In this document: positions 50,085 to 62,279 of the stretch, one piece after another
How positions within the stretch are numbered: position 1 is the stretch's first letter
Layout of the letters: every line of letters begins with the position of its first letter
Origin: Monoplex corrugatus
Lineage: Eukaryota; Mollusca; Gastropoda; Littorinimorpha; Ranellidae
Length of the DNA stretch: 64,000 nt
Direction of reading: 5' to 3'
NCBI GenBank assembly: GCA_030674185.1
Contig: JAPXFY010000026.1
Location: 55,625,752 to 55,689,751 of the forward strand
Program-made: the position numbers and the translations under genes
Notes under the pieces: generated by a model
Seen by the model: only the letters and a program-made list of their open reading frames with translations
What the model was told of the DNA's origin: nothing
Databases searched by the model: none

Positions 50085-50690
50085 ATAAGTCTAACTATCT
50101 GGGAACGGTCATCTCACCAGACGGCAGATGCACATCATAAATAGCCAGCAGAATTGGCCAAGCCAGAAGAGCATTCAAGAAAATGGAGAACATTCTTACC
50201 AACAAATGCCTATCAATTAACATCAGCAAGACAGTTCTTGAATGTTACAATGAATCGATTGTGTTATACGGTTGTGAGGCGTGGACAGTCAATAAGCAAA
50301 GCCAGAACAAGATTGAGGCAGCCAAGATGTGGTTTCTAAGAAAAATGCTGAGAGTTCCATGGACAACAAAGAAAACAAACGAGATAGTCTCGATGGAGGA
50401 GACACAAGAAGATCATTGATAAAAAAAAAAAGATTAGGAAAAGACAGGCAACATTTATAGGCCATTTTATGATGAAAGGGAACTTAGAGCACCTGGTCAC
50501 AACAGGAAAGCTGGAGGGAAAGAGAGCACCAGGTAGACCCAGGGAGAGAATATTGGCCAGACTTACTGAGTGCCTGAAGACAGAGAGGGTGGAAGATGTG
50601 CTTGCGGCAACAAGGGATAGATGCATAATTATGGAGGGCCATGATCGTCAACGCCATGTGGCAGGGCACATGATGATGATGATGACTCTA
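50085..50690 (+). pseudogene. RTE-A retrotransposon 3' end, copy 7
   Basis: Begins at SNYLGTVISPDGRCTS (about 50,092), then RIGQARRAFKKMENILTNKC (50,147), VLECYNESIVLYGCEAWTVN, QNKIEAAKMWFLRKMLRVPW, a frameshift near 50,400 with a run of A, then MMKGNLEHLVTTGKLEGKRA, PGRPRERILARL and ERVEDVLAATRDR. A three-base insertion near 50,628 and a (GAT)n tail at 50,670-50,688 close it. Inactive. Confidence 0.9.
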
Positions 50691-52094
50691 GGTGTGAGCG
50701 TTTCTCTATTCCATCTGGCTAGGTCAGGCTACGTAGCATCGAGAGGATCTTGCCGGCGAGGTAAACATGGCGGTCGTGCGAGTGGTCTTTGTGTTTGACA
50801 AGGAGTCCGTCTTCTATTATGACATAAGCGCTGTACATTGGCCTGGCGTCTGTTTCATAGCACATTCTTTCTCGCCCTTACCACTCGCTATCTCTTCACC
50901 TGTGCGCGAGTGTGCTAGCTTATAGGAAACGGACCAGTGTCAGTGATCCTTCCGCTCATCGAGTATGGATAGTTCCTATCGGTCCTTGTTCTTTCTGAAC
51001 ACGTCACACAGAAGAGACTCACGCAAGTTGAGTCCGTCTGAGTTTTCTCTGTCTCTCTCTTTTTCACTGTCTCTGACTTGGTCTCTCTGCCTTCAATCGT
51101 GACCTTGATGATCTATATTCATGACCTTAGAATGTCAGGAATTGAAGGCCGAAACACTTACTTGATTGGGGTTTCTCCTCTCTAAGGACCTTGCGCTGTC
51201 TGGATCTCCCCAGCTCACATCCTTTTGTCCAGCTTTTCACAGATCTTTTGTTTATCGTCTGCAATTCGAACCGGCATCGCCTTGATTTTGCACCTGCTTA
51301 TGCCAAAATATATCGAGCAGTCCTTGATGTTTTTTTGTTTTGTTTCAATTTTTTTTGTTCAAGTTTAGGCAAGAATTCATACAATATAAATACAAACTGC
51401 ATTTTTGTAGAACACACACTTAAATGGATATAATACACTACAATCAAACTACATGTTTTACATTAATTGTCACAAGTTTGATATTATTACTTAAAAATAT
51501 AGGTTCTGAGAGAACATCTTCTGAACGTTTGGGCCGTATTCTGTATTCAAATACTTCATATATTTTGAAAACATCTTTCCAAAAATCGTTCGAATGATGA
51601 TGTTGTCTTGCGTATATACTCGGACCATATTGGTTATTTTGTACCATTTTTGGATACAGATGATAAAACATATTTCCATTTATGCTGTGTTTTCTGAAGT
51701 CTGTTAAGCCATGTTAGCTTTAATCCATTTACAAAGTTGTTGATATTTGTGACACCCAGTCCTCCATTTTAACACATCAGTCCTTGGTGTTTCTGACCAT
51801 GTCACGTGTGGTCGTGTTGAAACCATGCCTCTCACAGATGGTGATTGTGTGCTCCGGGGGCTTAGTCAGGTTTCAGGTCATAGTGCCCCCCCCCCCACCC
51901 CACCCCCCGTCAAATCATACCGCGGGCGGCAGTTTCACAGGTGTTTATATGTTCCGATCATTATCATACGTACGGCACATATTTTCAGGTTGAGTCTCGT
52001 TGGTGTCAGTGGTTCACGGGGGATGTGTTTGTTGATGGTCTCCATCGGGGAACCTCTCGCTCCGTCTGGCTCCGCCACCAACTTATTACCGTCA
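50691..52094. other. Spacer with a dispersed repeat at 51,127-51,215
   Basis: 51,127-51,215 (TTAGAATGTCAGGAATTGAAG, then CCGAAACACTTACTTGATTG and TCTGGATCTCCCCAG) is copy 2 of the repeat at 37,255-37,345. 51,300-51,780 is AT-rich with no coding signal. A C-run lies at 51,886-51,898. Confidence 0.55.
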
Positions 52095-52111
52095 TTAACC
52101 CTTTGTCTCCC

Positions 52112-52500
52112 ACCAGTCACCGTGGTGTAGTGGTTAACGCAACGGACTACTGACTGGAAGGTTGTGGGTTCGAATCCCCATCAGTACCTTCAAAAATCAT
52201 TGCGGCATTTTTCGGTTCTAACAGGCTCCTACCCAGAGTTGGGCGTGCTATGGGCTCATTGGGAAGACTGGAACCACACAGTCGAGTCTCATCCACTGAC
52301 GGATGCGTCATTGAAGGTGTTGCTCAAATCTTCTGACCGGCACCGCAGGTGTCTTTATCTCTCGGGACTGGTTGACGCCAGGATATATTATGATGGTAAG
52401 CGTAGAGTACAGCCCTGTCACGCAGTCTCAATCCTACATGGAACTCCACAGCATCATGATTATCATCCACATCGACATCATCATCATTGCATAATAAAAA
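52112..52500 (+). mobile_element. tRNA-headed SINE (type 1), copy 3, full head
   Basis: A box TGGTGTAGTGG (52,123-52,133) and perfect B box GGTTCGAATCC (52,167-52,177), 33 bp apart, with GGACTACTGACTGG between. The body (52,200-52,440) matches the minus-strand copies at 30,800-31,097 and 26,205-26,528. The 3' tail is (ATC)-rich at 52,450-52,490. The head keeps anticodon-arm-like sequence but cannot fold as an intact tRNA with a normal acceptor stem as far as I can see. Confidence 0.88.
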
Positions 52501-52569
52501 CTGTTCCAGCTTCTGTGGCCATTACAGTGGCGTGGAGAATGGGACCAAAAAGAAACAAGAAAAAAAAAA

Positions 52570-52756
52570 CTTTGTCTCCCGCACCCTGTTCACCAGCACC
52601 ATGCATGGTCAGCCATGAAAGGAAAGCAAAAACTTAACCCTTTGAATCCCTCGACCCATCCACCAGCTTCTTGCAGGACGCTGGTAGATAGGATGAGGGA
52701 GTCAAAGGATTAAGTATTTGCAGCTGGTGGATAGGGTACAGGAGTCTAAGGGTTAA
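52570..52756. mobile_element. Foldback element with TTAACCC termini, copy 1
   Basis: An 80-bp palindrome at 52,634-52,713 begins TTAACCCTTTGAATCCCTC and ends GAGGGAGTCAAAGGATTAA; the arms pair over ~38 bp with few mismatches. It is framed by a second pair of related arms (52,570-52,600 and 52,720-52,756, the latter ending GGGTTAA). TTAA at each end followed by CCCTTT is the target and terminus style of piggyBac-type transposons. A matching element lies at 62,367-62,551. A single arm, TTAACCCTTTGTCTCCCACC, sits at 52,095 just before the SINE. Confidence 0.72.
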
Positions 52757-52908
52757 CAGGAGGCTTAGTATACTGAGTTCTTAAAAAGCTGTATCAGAAC
52801 AGACACTATTGAACTCATATATACATATGCTTATACATATTGACTACCTGACTAGACGTGTGTAATAATGAATAACATGAACTCATGTATCAAATATTCT
52901 AAATGCAG

Positions 52909-52909
<1 letters not shown>

Positions 52910-52999
<90 letters not shown>

Positions 53000-53000
53000 T
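52910..53000. repeat. (GATA)n, (CA)n, (GA)n compound microsatellite
   Basis: AGATAGATAGATAGATAGAT at 52,910-52,935, a short (CA)n, then (GA)n to 53,000. Confidence 0.93.
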
Positions 53001-54015
53001 TGTGTTTATCCCTTTGATACATAACTAAAAACCAGCAAAGATTCACACACAGATATATGTACGCTGTGTGTGTCCATCTGATGTATACATAAGTAAATAT
53101 AAAACAACAACAATTCCCATTATCTGTATCTTCCCACTTTATGGGAAAGTTTGAAAATGGTTGAAAAAAGTCAACAGGAAAACCTTCTGATAGGGCTGGG
53201 GAATGGGACTATGGGGTGTGTATATATAATATATTTTCAGTGAAGATTTAAGAGAAGTGTTGCTTATTGACAGTATAGGTAATTCTCATTCTCGATAAGT
53301 CTGCACAGATATAACAATATGACCTGTCAAACAAATACTTCCAGTGCTGGACATCGTACTTTTGAGGCCTTGGAAAATATTTACACATGATAAGCAAAAA
53401 CAGATACTTTAGAAAATAGGGAGACAAGAGTACAGAACTATTTGAAATCAAAAATCGATATTTGAGAATATTCGGAGACTGCTTTTGAAAAATAAGGAAT
53501 TTGCAGAAAAAAAAATCAGACTGAAAGGTTCTGGATCACAATTTGATTTATCATCACAGTAACCAAATGAATTTTAAAATGGATGGCCATGAAACCGATT
53601 TGTCATTTTTTACATGAAACATAGATCTCCGGAGGATTGGTCGCTTTCCAGATTTGGGGTGACATTGGTAACAATGTGCAAATGGAGTTTGTATGTATGT
53701 CTGCAATAAGCACGTTTTATGTATTATGTAATAATCAATACAAAAATAATAAAAACGAAATTTTAAAAGTTTATTTGGGATAAATCAGAAAAAAACATAA
53801 CAAGGAATTTAACAAACAAACAAACAAACAAACAAACAAACAAACAAACACAGCCAAGCAAACAACCAAACAAGCACAAAAGTAAAGACTAACAAAATAT
53901 TTGACCACATTATTTTACTCACTGAATATTTTGCATATTCTGTTTACATCATACACACTCTTTGCAATACATTCCTTTGTTTTGCATTGTTTATTCAAGT
54001 GTTTTTTTCTAAAGA
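53001..54015. other. AT-rich spacer with (AAAC)n
   Basis: No coding signal. (AAAC)n lies at 53,810-53,850. The sequence is AT-rich with several stop codons in every frame. Confidence 0.55.
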
Positions 54016-54019
54016 TATC

Positions 54020-56102
54020 TATGTAGTGAGTGGGTGATACACCACTACACAACCAGTGTCCAGTGTTGACCACGTGGTCCTGTATGTAGTGATACACCAC
54101 TAGACAACCAGTGTCCAGTGTTGACCACGTGGGCCTGTATGTAGTGATACACCACTACACAACCAGTGTCCAGTGTTGACCACGTGGGCCTGTATGTAGT
54201 GATACACCACTAGACAACCAGTGTCCAGTGTTGACCACGTGGTCCTGTATGTAGTGATACACCAGTAGACAACCAGTGTCCAGTGTTGACCACGTGGGCC
54301 TGTATGTAGTGACACACCAGTACACAACCAGTGTCCAGTGTTGACCACGTGGGCCTGTATGTAGTGATACACCACTAGACAACCAGTGTCCAGTTTACCA
54401 CGTGGTCCTGTATGTAGTGATACACCAGTAGACAACCAGTGTCCAGTTTACCACGTGGTCCTGTATGTAGTGACACACCAGTAGAGAACCAGTGTCCAGT
54501 GTTGACCACGTGGGCCTGTATGTAGTGACACACCAGTAGACAACCAGTGTCCAGTTTACCACGTGGTCCTGTATGTAGTGATACACCAGTAGAGAACCAG
54601 TGTCCAGTGTTGACCACGTGGTCCTGTATGTAGTGATACACCAGTAAACAACTAGTGTCCAGTGTTGACCACGTGGGCCTGTATGTAGTGACTCACCAGT
54701 AAACAACCAGTGTCCAGTGTTTACCACGTGGGCCTGTATGTAGTGATACACCAGTAGACAACCAGTGTCCAGTGTTGACCACGTGGGCCTGTATGTAGTG
54801 ACACACCAGTAGAGAACCAGTGTCCAGTGTTGACCACGTGGGCCTGTATGTAGTGACACACCAGTAGAGAACCAGTGTCCAGTGTTGACCACGTGGGCCT
54901 GTATGTAGTGATACACCAGTAGACAACCAGTGTCCAGTGCTTACCACGTGGGCCTGTATGTAGTGATACACCAGTAGACAACCAGTGTCCAGTTTACCAC
55001 GTGGGCCTGTATGTAGTGATACACCAGTAGACAACCAGTGTCCAGTGTTTACCACGTGGGCCTGTATGTAGTGATACACCAGTAGACAACCAGTGTCCAG
55101 TTTACCACGTGGGCCTGTATGTAGTGATACACCAGTAAACAACCAGTGTCCAGTGTTGACCACGTGGGACTGTATGTAGTGATACACCAGTAGACAACCA
55201 GTGTCCAGTGTTTACCACGTGGGCCTATATGTAGTGATACACCAGTAGACAACCACAGTGTCCAGTGTTGACCACGTGGGACTGTATGTAGTGATACACC
55301 AGTAGACAACCAGTGTCCAGTGTTGACCACGTGGGCCTGTATGTAGTGAGTGACTCACCAGTAAACAACCAGTGTCCAGTGTTTACCACGTGGGCCTGTA
55401 TGTAATGATACACCAGTAGACAACCAGTGTCCAGTGTTGACCACGTGGGCCTGTATGTAGTGATACACCAGTAGACAACCAGTGTCCAGTGTTTACCACG
55501 TGGGCCTGTATGTAGTGATACACCAGTAGACAACCAGTGTCCAGTTTACCACGTGGGCCTGTATGTAGTGATACACCAGTAAACAACCAGTGTCCAGTGT
55601 TGACCACGTGGGACTGTATGTAGTGATACACCAGTAGACAACCAGTGTCCAGTGTTGACCACGTGGGACTGTATGTAGTGATACACCAGTAGACAACCAG
55701 TGTCCAGTGTTGACCACGTGGGCCTGTATGTAGTGAGTGACTCACCAGTAAACAACCAGTGTCCAGTGTTGACCACGTGGGCCTGTATGTAATGATACAC
55801 CAGTAAACAACCAGTGTCCAGTGTTTACCACGTGGGCCTGTATGTAGTGATACACCAGTAGACAACCAGTGTCCAGTGTTGACCACGTGGGCCTGTATGT
55901 AATGATACACCAGTAGACAACCAGTGTCCAGTGTTTACCACGTGGGCCTGTATGTAGTGATACACCAGTAGACAACCAGTGTCCAGTGTTTACCACGTGG
56001 GCCTGTATGTAGTGATACACCAGTAAACAACCAGTGTCCAGTGCTTACCACGTGGGCCTGTATGTAGTGACACACCAGTAGACAACCAGTGCCCAGTGCT
56101 TA
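54020..56102. repeat. 55-bp minisatellite, about 38 units, E-box in each
   Basis: The unit is AGTGATACACCAGTAGACAA then CCAGTGTCCAGTGTTGACCA and CGTGGGCCTGTATGT. Variants: CACTAGAC/CAGTAGAC, TTGACC/TTTACC, and a 3-bp shorter form with CAGTTTACC. Nearly every unit has CCACGTGG, a palindromic E-box; some have ACCACGTGGT. Minus-strand frames reading YHYIQ and HWTLV are artefacts. Confidence 0.96.
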
Positions 56103-56784
56103 CCACTGCTGGTGTCATGTCGTCAGTTTGCACCCCCTGACCTGCTTCCATCCGTTCTACCAGCCATCTTTTTCTGTTCTCACCCCACCCCACCCCCAAC
56201 ATCCCTTTTCCCTCGACCACCGCCCTCCCTACTCCAATTCATCGGTCCAGAGTGGCGCCATGGCTTGCAGGTCAGGCGAGTCACTGAACGGTCAGATGGG
56301 TCGCGAGATGGAGAGAGGAAGGGGGGGGAGGGGGAGATCATCAGGTAATGGGGGAGGGAAGTGATGTGAATGACCAGTGAACAGGAAATAGTTATAAAGA
56401 GAGAAGACAGGAGGGGTGTTTTGTTGCGGGCGAGGATCTAGGGGGTAGTATAGGGTGTTTGTTGGGGTGACTGTTGGCATGTCATGTGAATGAAAGGTCG
56501 ACCTTTTCCATTTTTCTGATCCCTTTCTCTGCTACCCCCCACCCCCACCCCGCGCCCACCCACTGCCATGCCGTTTTTTTTTGTTCTCCACTCCACACCA
56601 CAGACCTCGTAAAACGTCTGTGCTGCAAACCCACTGAAACTGAACTCTCCGTTAGAGAATGGCGTGGATCAGGTAGTGTATCCCAACATATTATCCAGGC
56701 CTGAGAGCCACCAATCTTCAAACCAACGTGGTCGTTTCGTGAAAGGAAGGGGGAAGGGCTCAAGGCACTGTAATTGAGAAATTA
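56103..56784. other. C/T- and G-rich spacer, no gene seen
   Basis: Alternating C-rich (56,180-56,220; 56,535-56,560) and G-rich (56,315-56,335) stretches. No motif or domain found. Confidence 0.5.
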
Positions 56785-58085
56785 ATGGAAAACATAACAG
56801 CAAAGAAATTAGCTAGAGACCTAGAAGACAGGAAAATATTCCCACCTAATCAAGGAGGCTTTAGAACAGGAAAAAGTAAGTGGGAAAACGCAGCTGCCTT
56901 TGCTCACGAAGTCTACGAAGGTTTCCAGACCAAAAAAGAAATTCTCGCTATAGCTATTGACCTAAAGATGCGTACAATAAAGTCTAATTCACATTATTTA
57001 TGGAACCACTTCAGCGATATGGTGTCAGCATGACAGTCACAAGATGGATTGCTGCTACACTCCAAGAACGAACAGTAGTCCTACGACATGGAAACTCGTG
57101 TTTAGCACCGCAAAAATTCTCCATTGGACTCCCTCAAGGATCACCACTTTCTCCTGTTATCTACAATATATATACAAAAGGGCTTGCTGACTTACATAAC
57201 AACGGACCAGCCCTTATACTCACTTTTGCTGACGACGGACTCATATGTAAGACAGGTAAAAATGCATCAGAAAGAAACAAAGCAGTCCAGGAACAGTTAA
57301 ACAACGTAGATCAGTGGTGTCAAGAAGCCGCATCGGCAATCAATCCTACCAAAACACAGGTACTGTTCTGCATCCTTGACAACAAAGCAGCGAATGAAAA
57401 ATGTCCATCAGGTTTGTTTAGAGAGACCAATATCGAGCTAAGAAACAACTCACGCTACCTTGGCATGAGTTTTGATAGAATGCTTTCCTTCAGAAAACAT
57501 GTGGAAACCACCACACTCAAATGTAAAAAAGGCCTTTCAATCCTGAAAGCAATGGCGGCTAAAGGCATTGAACAACTTCATCTCTTTCAACTTTACCAAG
57601 CTGTAATACTGAGTGTCATCGATTATGGACTGGTCCTCAGACAAACTTGATAAAACTAGAATGGATACAAAAACGAAACAATGAGAGTGATCATCGGAAC
57701 CACAAAAGACACACTCACGGTGACTATGCAAGACATGCTTGACCTTCCTTCAATACAGTCCAGACACAAAATAGAACAAGTAAAGGCATATTTTAGGGCA
57801 TTGGAGAACCCAGAAAACCCACTCCACCAGATGGTCGGAACAGCAAAAGGCAACAGACTCCAACGTGGAAAATCATGGATGGAACAGGCAGAAGACACCA
57901 TTCAGCATATGTGTCAACTGACAGAACTCAAAGGGACAAAGGAAAGGGAAAAACATCCAAACCATTAAACAAAATTTGTACAAAAACTATCATACCCAAA
58001 AATCTAGAAGACACTGTCGCAATTTGCCAGAAGGTAAACCAGATGCAGAAATTCAGCCACTCATGGAACAATTAAGCTGCAATCC
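56785..58085 (+). pseudogene. LINE reverse transcriptase (type D, FADD box), broken
   Basis: RT fingers: FPPNQGGFRTGKSKWENAAA (56,838) and EILAIAIDLK (motif A, 56,940); a one-base deletion near 56,967 splits D|AYNKV. The second frame gives MEPLQRYGVSMTVTRWIAAT (57,000), FSIGLPQGSPLSPVIYNIYT (motif B, 57,117), LTFADDGLICKT with catalytic FADD (57,220), INPTKTQVLFC, SRYLGMSFDRMLSFRKHVET (57,455) and LYQAVILSVIDYGLVL (57,590). After another break MRVIIGTTKDTLTVTMQDML (57,681) and GKSWMEQAEDTIQHMCQLTE (57,865) follow. A related Jockey/I-style family in molluscs carries RNase H downstream; here the sequence ends before it. A second scrap lies at 63,415-63,515. Confidence 0.87.
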
Positions 58086-58251
58086 CAAACATGTTTGCTC
58101 AAGAAGGGATCAAGCGTTGACTGAGTCAGCTGGGCCATGTCACTAGACTACTGTCTTCCGGACCTGCCAATCTAGTCCTGAACGGGAACGGGCAACAATG
58201 AAGGAGGGGAAGACCAAAATTGAACTGGCAGTAGACGGCTGACAGTGACCT
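58086..58251 (+). pseudogene. Possible retroelement C-terminal scrap
   Basis: LSQLGHVTRLLSSGPANLVL and, after a slip, RRGRPKLNW recall the GHV..R and RGRP..W motifs at LINE protein ends. It runs directly into the 31-bp array. Assignment is tentative. Confidence 0.4.
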
Positions 58252-59548
58252 ACAACTGGTGGATAGATGCTAGTGATGCCCTGAGACTGGTGGATAGATG
58301 CTAGTGATGCCCTGAGACTGGTGGATAGATGCTAGTGATGCCCTGAGACTGGTGGATAGATGCTAGTGATGCCCTGAGACTGGTGGATAGATGCTAGTGA
58401 TGCCCTGAGACTGGTGGATAGATGCTAGTGATGCCCTGAGACTGGTGGATAGATGCTAGTGATGCCCTGAGACTGGTGGATAGATGCTAGTGATGCCCTG
58501 AGACTGGTGGATAGATGCTAGTGATGCCCTGAGACTGGTGGATAGATGCTAGTGATGCCCTGAGACTGGTGGATAGATGCTAGTGATGCCCTGAGACTGG
58601 TGGATAGATGCTAGTGATGCCCTGAGACTGGTGGATAGATGCTAGTGATGCCCTGAGACTGGTGGATAGATGCTAGTGATGCCCTGAGACTGGTGGATAG
58701 ATGCTAGTGATGCCCTGAGACTGGTGGATAGATGCTAGTGATGCCCTGAGACTGGTGGATAGATGCTAGTGATGCCCTGAGACTGGTGGATAGATGCTAG
58801 TGATGCCCTGAGACTGGTGGATAGATGCTTGGCCTGATGGTGATAGATCTAGTGTCCCTGAGACTGGTGGATAGATGCTAGTGATGCCCTGAGACTGGTG
58901 GATAGATGCTAGTGATGCCCTGAGACTGGTGGATAGATGCTAGTGATGCCCTGAGACTGGTGGATAGATACGTGTATGATGCCCTGAGACTGGTGGATAG
59001 ATGCTAGTGATGCCCTGAGACTGGTGGATAGATGCTAGTGATGCCCTGAGACTGGTGGATAGATGCTAGTGATGCCCTGAGACTGGTGGATAGATGCTAG
59101 TGATGCCCTGAGACTGTGATGTGCTAGTGATGCTGAATGGTGGATAGATGCTAGTGATGCCCTGAGACTGGTGGATAGATGCTAGTGATGCCCTGAGACT
59201 GGTGGATAGATGCTAGTGATGCCCTGAGACTGGTGGATAGATGCTAGTGATGCCCTGAGACTGGTGGATAGATGCTAGTGATGCCCTGAGACTGGTGGAT
59301 AGATGCTAGTGATGCCTAACTGTGATAGATGCTAGTGATGCCCTGAGACTGGTGGATAGATGCTAGTGATGCCCTGAGACTGGTGGATAGATGCTAGTGA
59401 TGCCCTGAGACTGGTGGATAGATGCTAGTGATGCCTGAGACTGGTGGATAGATGCTAGTATCATACTTACTATGATGCCGAATGGATAGATGCTAGTGAT
59501 GCCTGAACTGGTGATAGATGCTAGTGATGCCCTGAACTGACTCAGTGT
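58252..59548. repeat. 31-bp minisatellite, about 41 units
   Basis: The unit is ACTGGTGGATAGATGCTAGT then GATGCCCTGAG. Most units are identical, which suggests recent expansion, but broken units cluster at 58,830-58,858, 58,966-58,982, 59,115-59,142, 59,318-59,330 and 59,455-59,545. It ends at CCCTGAACTGACTCAG. Confidence 0.97.
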
Positions 59549-59569
59549 TTATAGACTGTATCCTTATTG

Positions 59570-61622
59570 CAAGGTAAGACTACTCATATCAAGGTAAGAC
59601 ATACTCATACTCAAGGTAAGACATACTCATACTCAAGGTAAGACATACTCATACTCAAGGTAAGACTTACTCATACTCAAGGTAAGACTTACTCATACTC
59701 AAGGTAAGACTTACTCATACTAAAGGTAAGACTACTCATACTCAAGGTAAGACTTACTCATACTCAAGGTAAGACATACTCATACTCAAGGTAAGACATA
59801 CTCATACTCAAGGTAAGACATACTCATACTCAAGGTAAGACATACTCATACTCAAGGTAAGACATACTCATACTCAAGGTAAGACTACTCATACTCAAGG
59901 TAAGACTTACTCATACTCAAGGTAAGACATACTCATACTCAAGGTAAGACATACTCATACTCAAGGTAAGACTTACTCATACTCAAGGTAAGACTTACTC
60001 ATACTCAAGGTAAGACTTACTCATACTCAAGGTAAGACATACTCATACTCAAGGTAAGACATACTCATACTCAAGGTAAGACATACTCATACTCAAGGTA
60101 AGACATACTCATACTCAAGGTAAGACTTACTCATACTCAAGGTAAGACATACTCATACTCAAGGTAAGACATACTCATACTCAAGGTAAGACTTACTCAT
60201 ACTGAAGGTAAGACTTACTCATACTGAAGGTAAGACTTACTCATACTCAAGGTAAGACATACTCATACTCAAGGTAGCTCTCATACTCAAGGTAAGACAT
60301 TACTCATACTCAAGGTAAGACATACTCATACTCAAGGTAAGACATACTCATACTCAAGGTAAGACTTACTCATACTCAAGGTAAGACTTACTCATACTCA
60401 AGGTAAGACTTACTCATACTCAAGGTAAGACTTACTCATACTCAAGGTAAGACTTACTCATACTCAAGGTAAGACTTACTCATACTCAAGGTAAGACTTA
60501 CTCATACTCAAGGTAAGACTACTCATACTCAAGGTAAGACTACTCATACTCAGTAGACATACTCATACTCAAGGTAAGACTTACTCATACTCAAGGTAAG
60601 ACTTACTCATACTCAAGGTAAGACTTACTCATACTCAAGGTAAGACTTACTCATACTCAAGGTAAGACATACTCATACTCAAGGTAAGACTTACTCATAC
60701 TCAAGGTAAGACTTACTCATACTCAAGTAAGACTACTCATACTCAAGGTAAGACTTACTCCATACTCAAGGTAAGACTTACTCATACTGAAGGTAAGACT
60801 TACTCATACTCAAGGTAAGACTTACTCATACTCAAGGTAAGACTTACTCATACTCAAGGTAAGACTTACTCATACTCAAGGTAAGACTTACTCATACTCA
60901 AGGTAAGACTTACTCATACTCAAGGTAAGACTTACTCATACTGAAGGTAATACTTACTCATACTCAAGGTAAGACTTACTCATACTCAAGGTAAGACTTA
61001 CTCATACTCAAGGTAAGACATACTCATACTGAAGGTAAGACTTACTCATACTCAAGGTAAGACTTACTCATACTCAAGGTAAGACTTACTCATACTCAAG
61101 GTAAGACATACTCATACTCAAGGTAAGACTTACTCATACTCAAGGTAAGACATACTCATACTCAAGGTAAGACTTACTCATACTCAAGGTAAGACTTACT
61201 CATACTCAAGGTAAGACATACTCATACTCAAGGTAAGACTTACTCATACTCAAGGTAAGACATACTCATACTCAAGGTAAGACATACTCATACTCAAGGT
61301 AAGACTTACTCATACTCAAGGTAAGACTTACTCATACTCAAGGTAAGACTTACTCATACTCAAGGTAAGACATACTCATACTCAAGGTAAGACATTACTC
61401 ATACTCAAGGTAAGACATACTCATACTCAAGGTAAGACTTACTCATACTCAAGGTAAGACATACTCATACTCAAGGTAAGACATACTCATACTCAAGTAA
61501 GACTTACTCATACTCAAGGTAAGACTTACTCATACTCAAGGTAAGACTTACTCATACTCAAGGTAAGACATACTCATACTCAAGGTAAGACATACTCATA
61601 CTCAAGGTAAGACATACTCATA
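59570..61622. repeat. 22-bp minisatellite with embedded splice-donor-like motif, about 93 units
   Basis: The unit is AAGGTAAGACTTACTCATAC then TC, with an A/T variant (GACTTAC or GACATAC). AAG|GTAAGA matches 8 of 9 positions of the 5' splice-site consensus. GTAAG-A-CTTAC is a short palindrome in the T variant. It is separated from the 31-bp array by only ~25 bp and followed by 61,623-61,764, a unique stretch with two copies of GTCTAGGTA. Confidence 0.96.
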
Positions 61623-61764
61623 GACATGTCATTTACATGTTACCAAGATTATTCCATCGGTAGGCTGATAAAATACCAGTATAAAAAGTAGACTAGGTAA
61701 AACATAGTCTAGGTAGGGCCTCAGGACCTGGCCAGCTCATGAGTTTATGTGCAGACTTAAGGTT

Positions 61765-61862
61765 TGTGCCATGATCACCATGCACATGGCACCTGTGACG
61801 TTAGTGATTATGGAATTCGTTCCGAGCAAGGAGGCGTCATTTTCAGAACCTGAAACTGGACC
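61765..61862 (+). repeat. Dispersed element terminus with hairpin, copy 2
   Basis: TTGTGCCATGATCACCATGC, then ACATGGCACCTGTGACGTTA, GGAATTCGTTCCGAGC and CCTGAAACTGGACC match 18,656-18,765 closely. The same 8-bp stem GTGCCATG/CATGGCAC with an 11-nt loop is kept. Confidence 0.7.
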
Positions 61863-62223
61863 ACTCTTGCTGCCTATGCAGCGCATGACGCTGGAGCGTC
61901 TAAATCAGTCAGATTCAACACACTCGGACAATAATTCTATATGCCCCCCCCCCCCCCCAAATCTGAAAGCCAATATATCTGACAGACTACCTGAGCCTGC
62001 GCAAAACCCTATGCGCTCGCAAAGTCGTGAAGTGGGGAAGAGGCAGAAGGAATCACTCAAACACTGAGCTGAACTATCAGAATGATGAAAAATTCAGGTG
62101 GCAGTGAACAGCCAGTTTATAATGTAATGTCGTGGGTTGAGACTGCCTCGACGTAACAGATCCTGATCATGGTTTGTGAGAGAACCAGCAGCCCACCAGA
62201 GTTATAGGAAAAGCCAGATGCCA
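61863..62223. other. Spacer, no gene
   Basis: A C-run of about 16 lies at 61,943-61,958. No domain or motif recognised. Confidence 0.5.
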
Positions 62224-62246
62224 TTAACCTCTTCAGTACCACGGAC

Positions 62247-62279
<33 letters not shown>

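Noticed and set aside
52115..52190. Functional tRNA gene
   Set aside because: A and B boxes are present, but the arms do not close into a full cloverleaf and the sequence continues into a repeated body; two other copies show it is a SINE.
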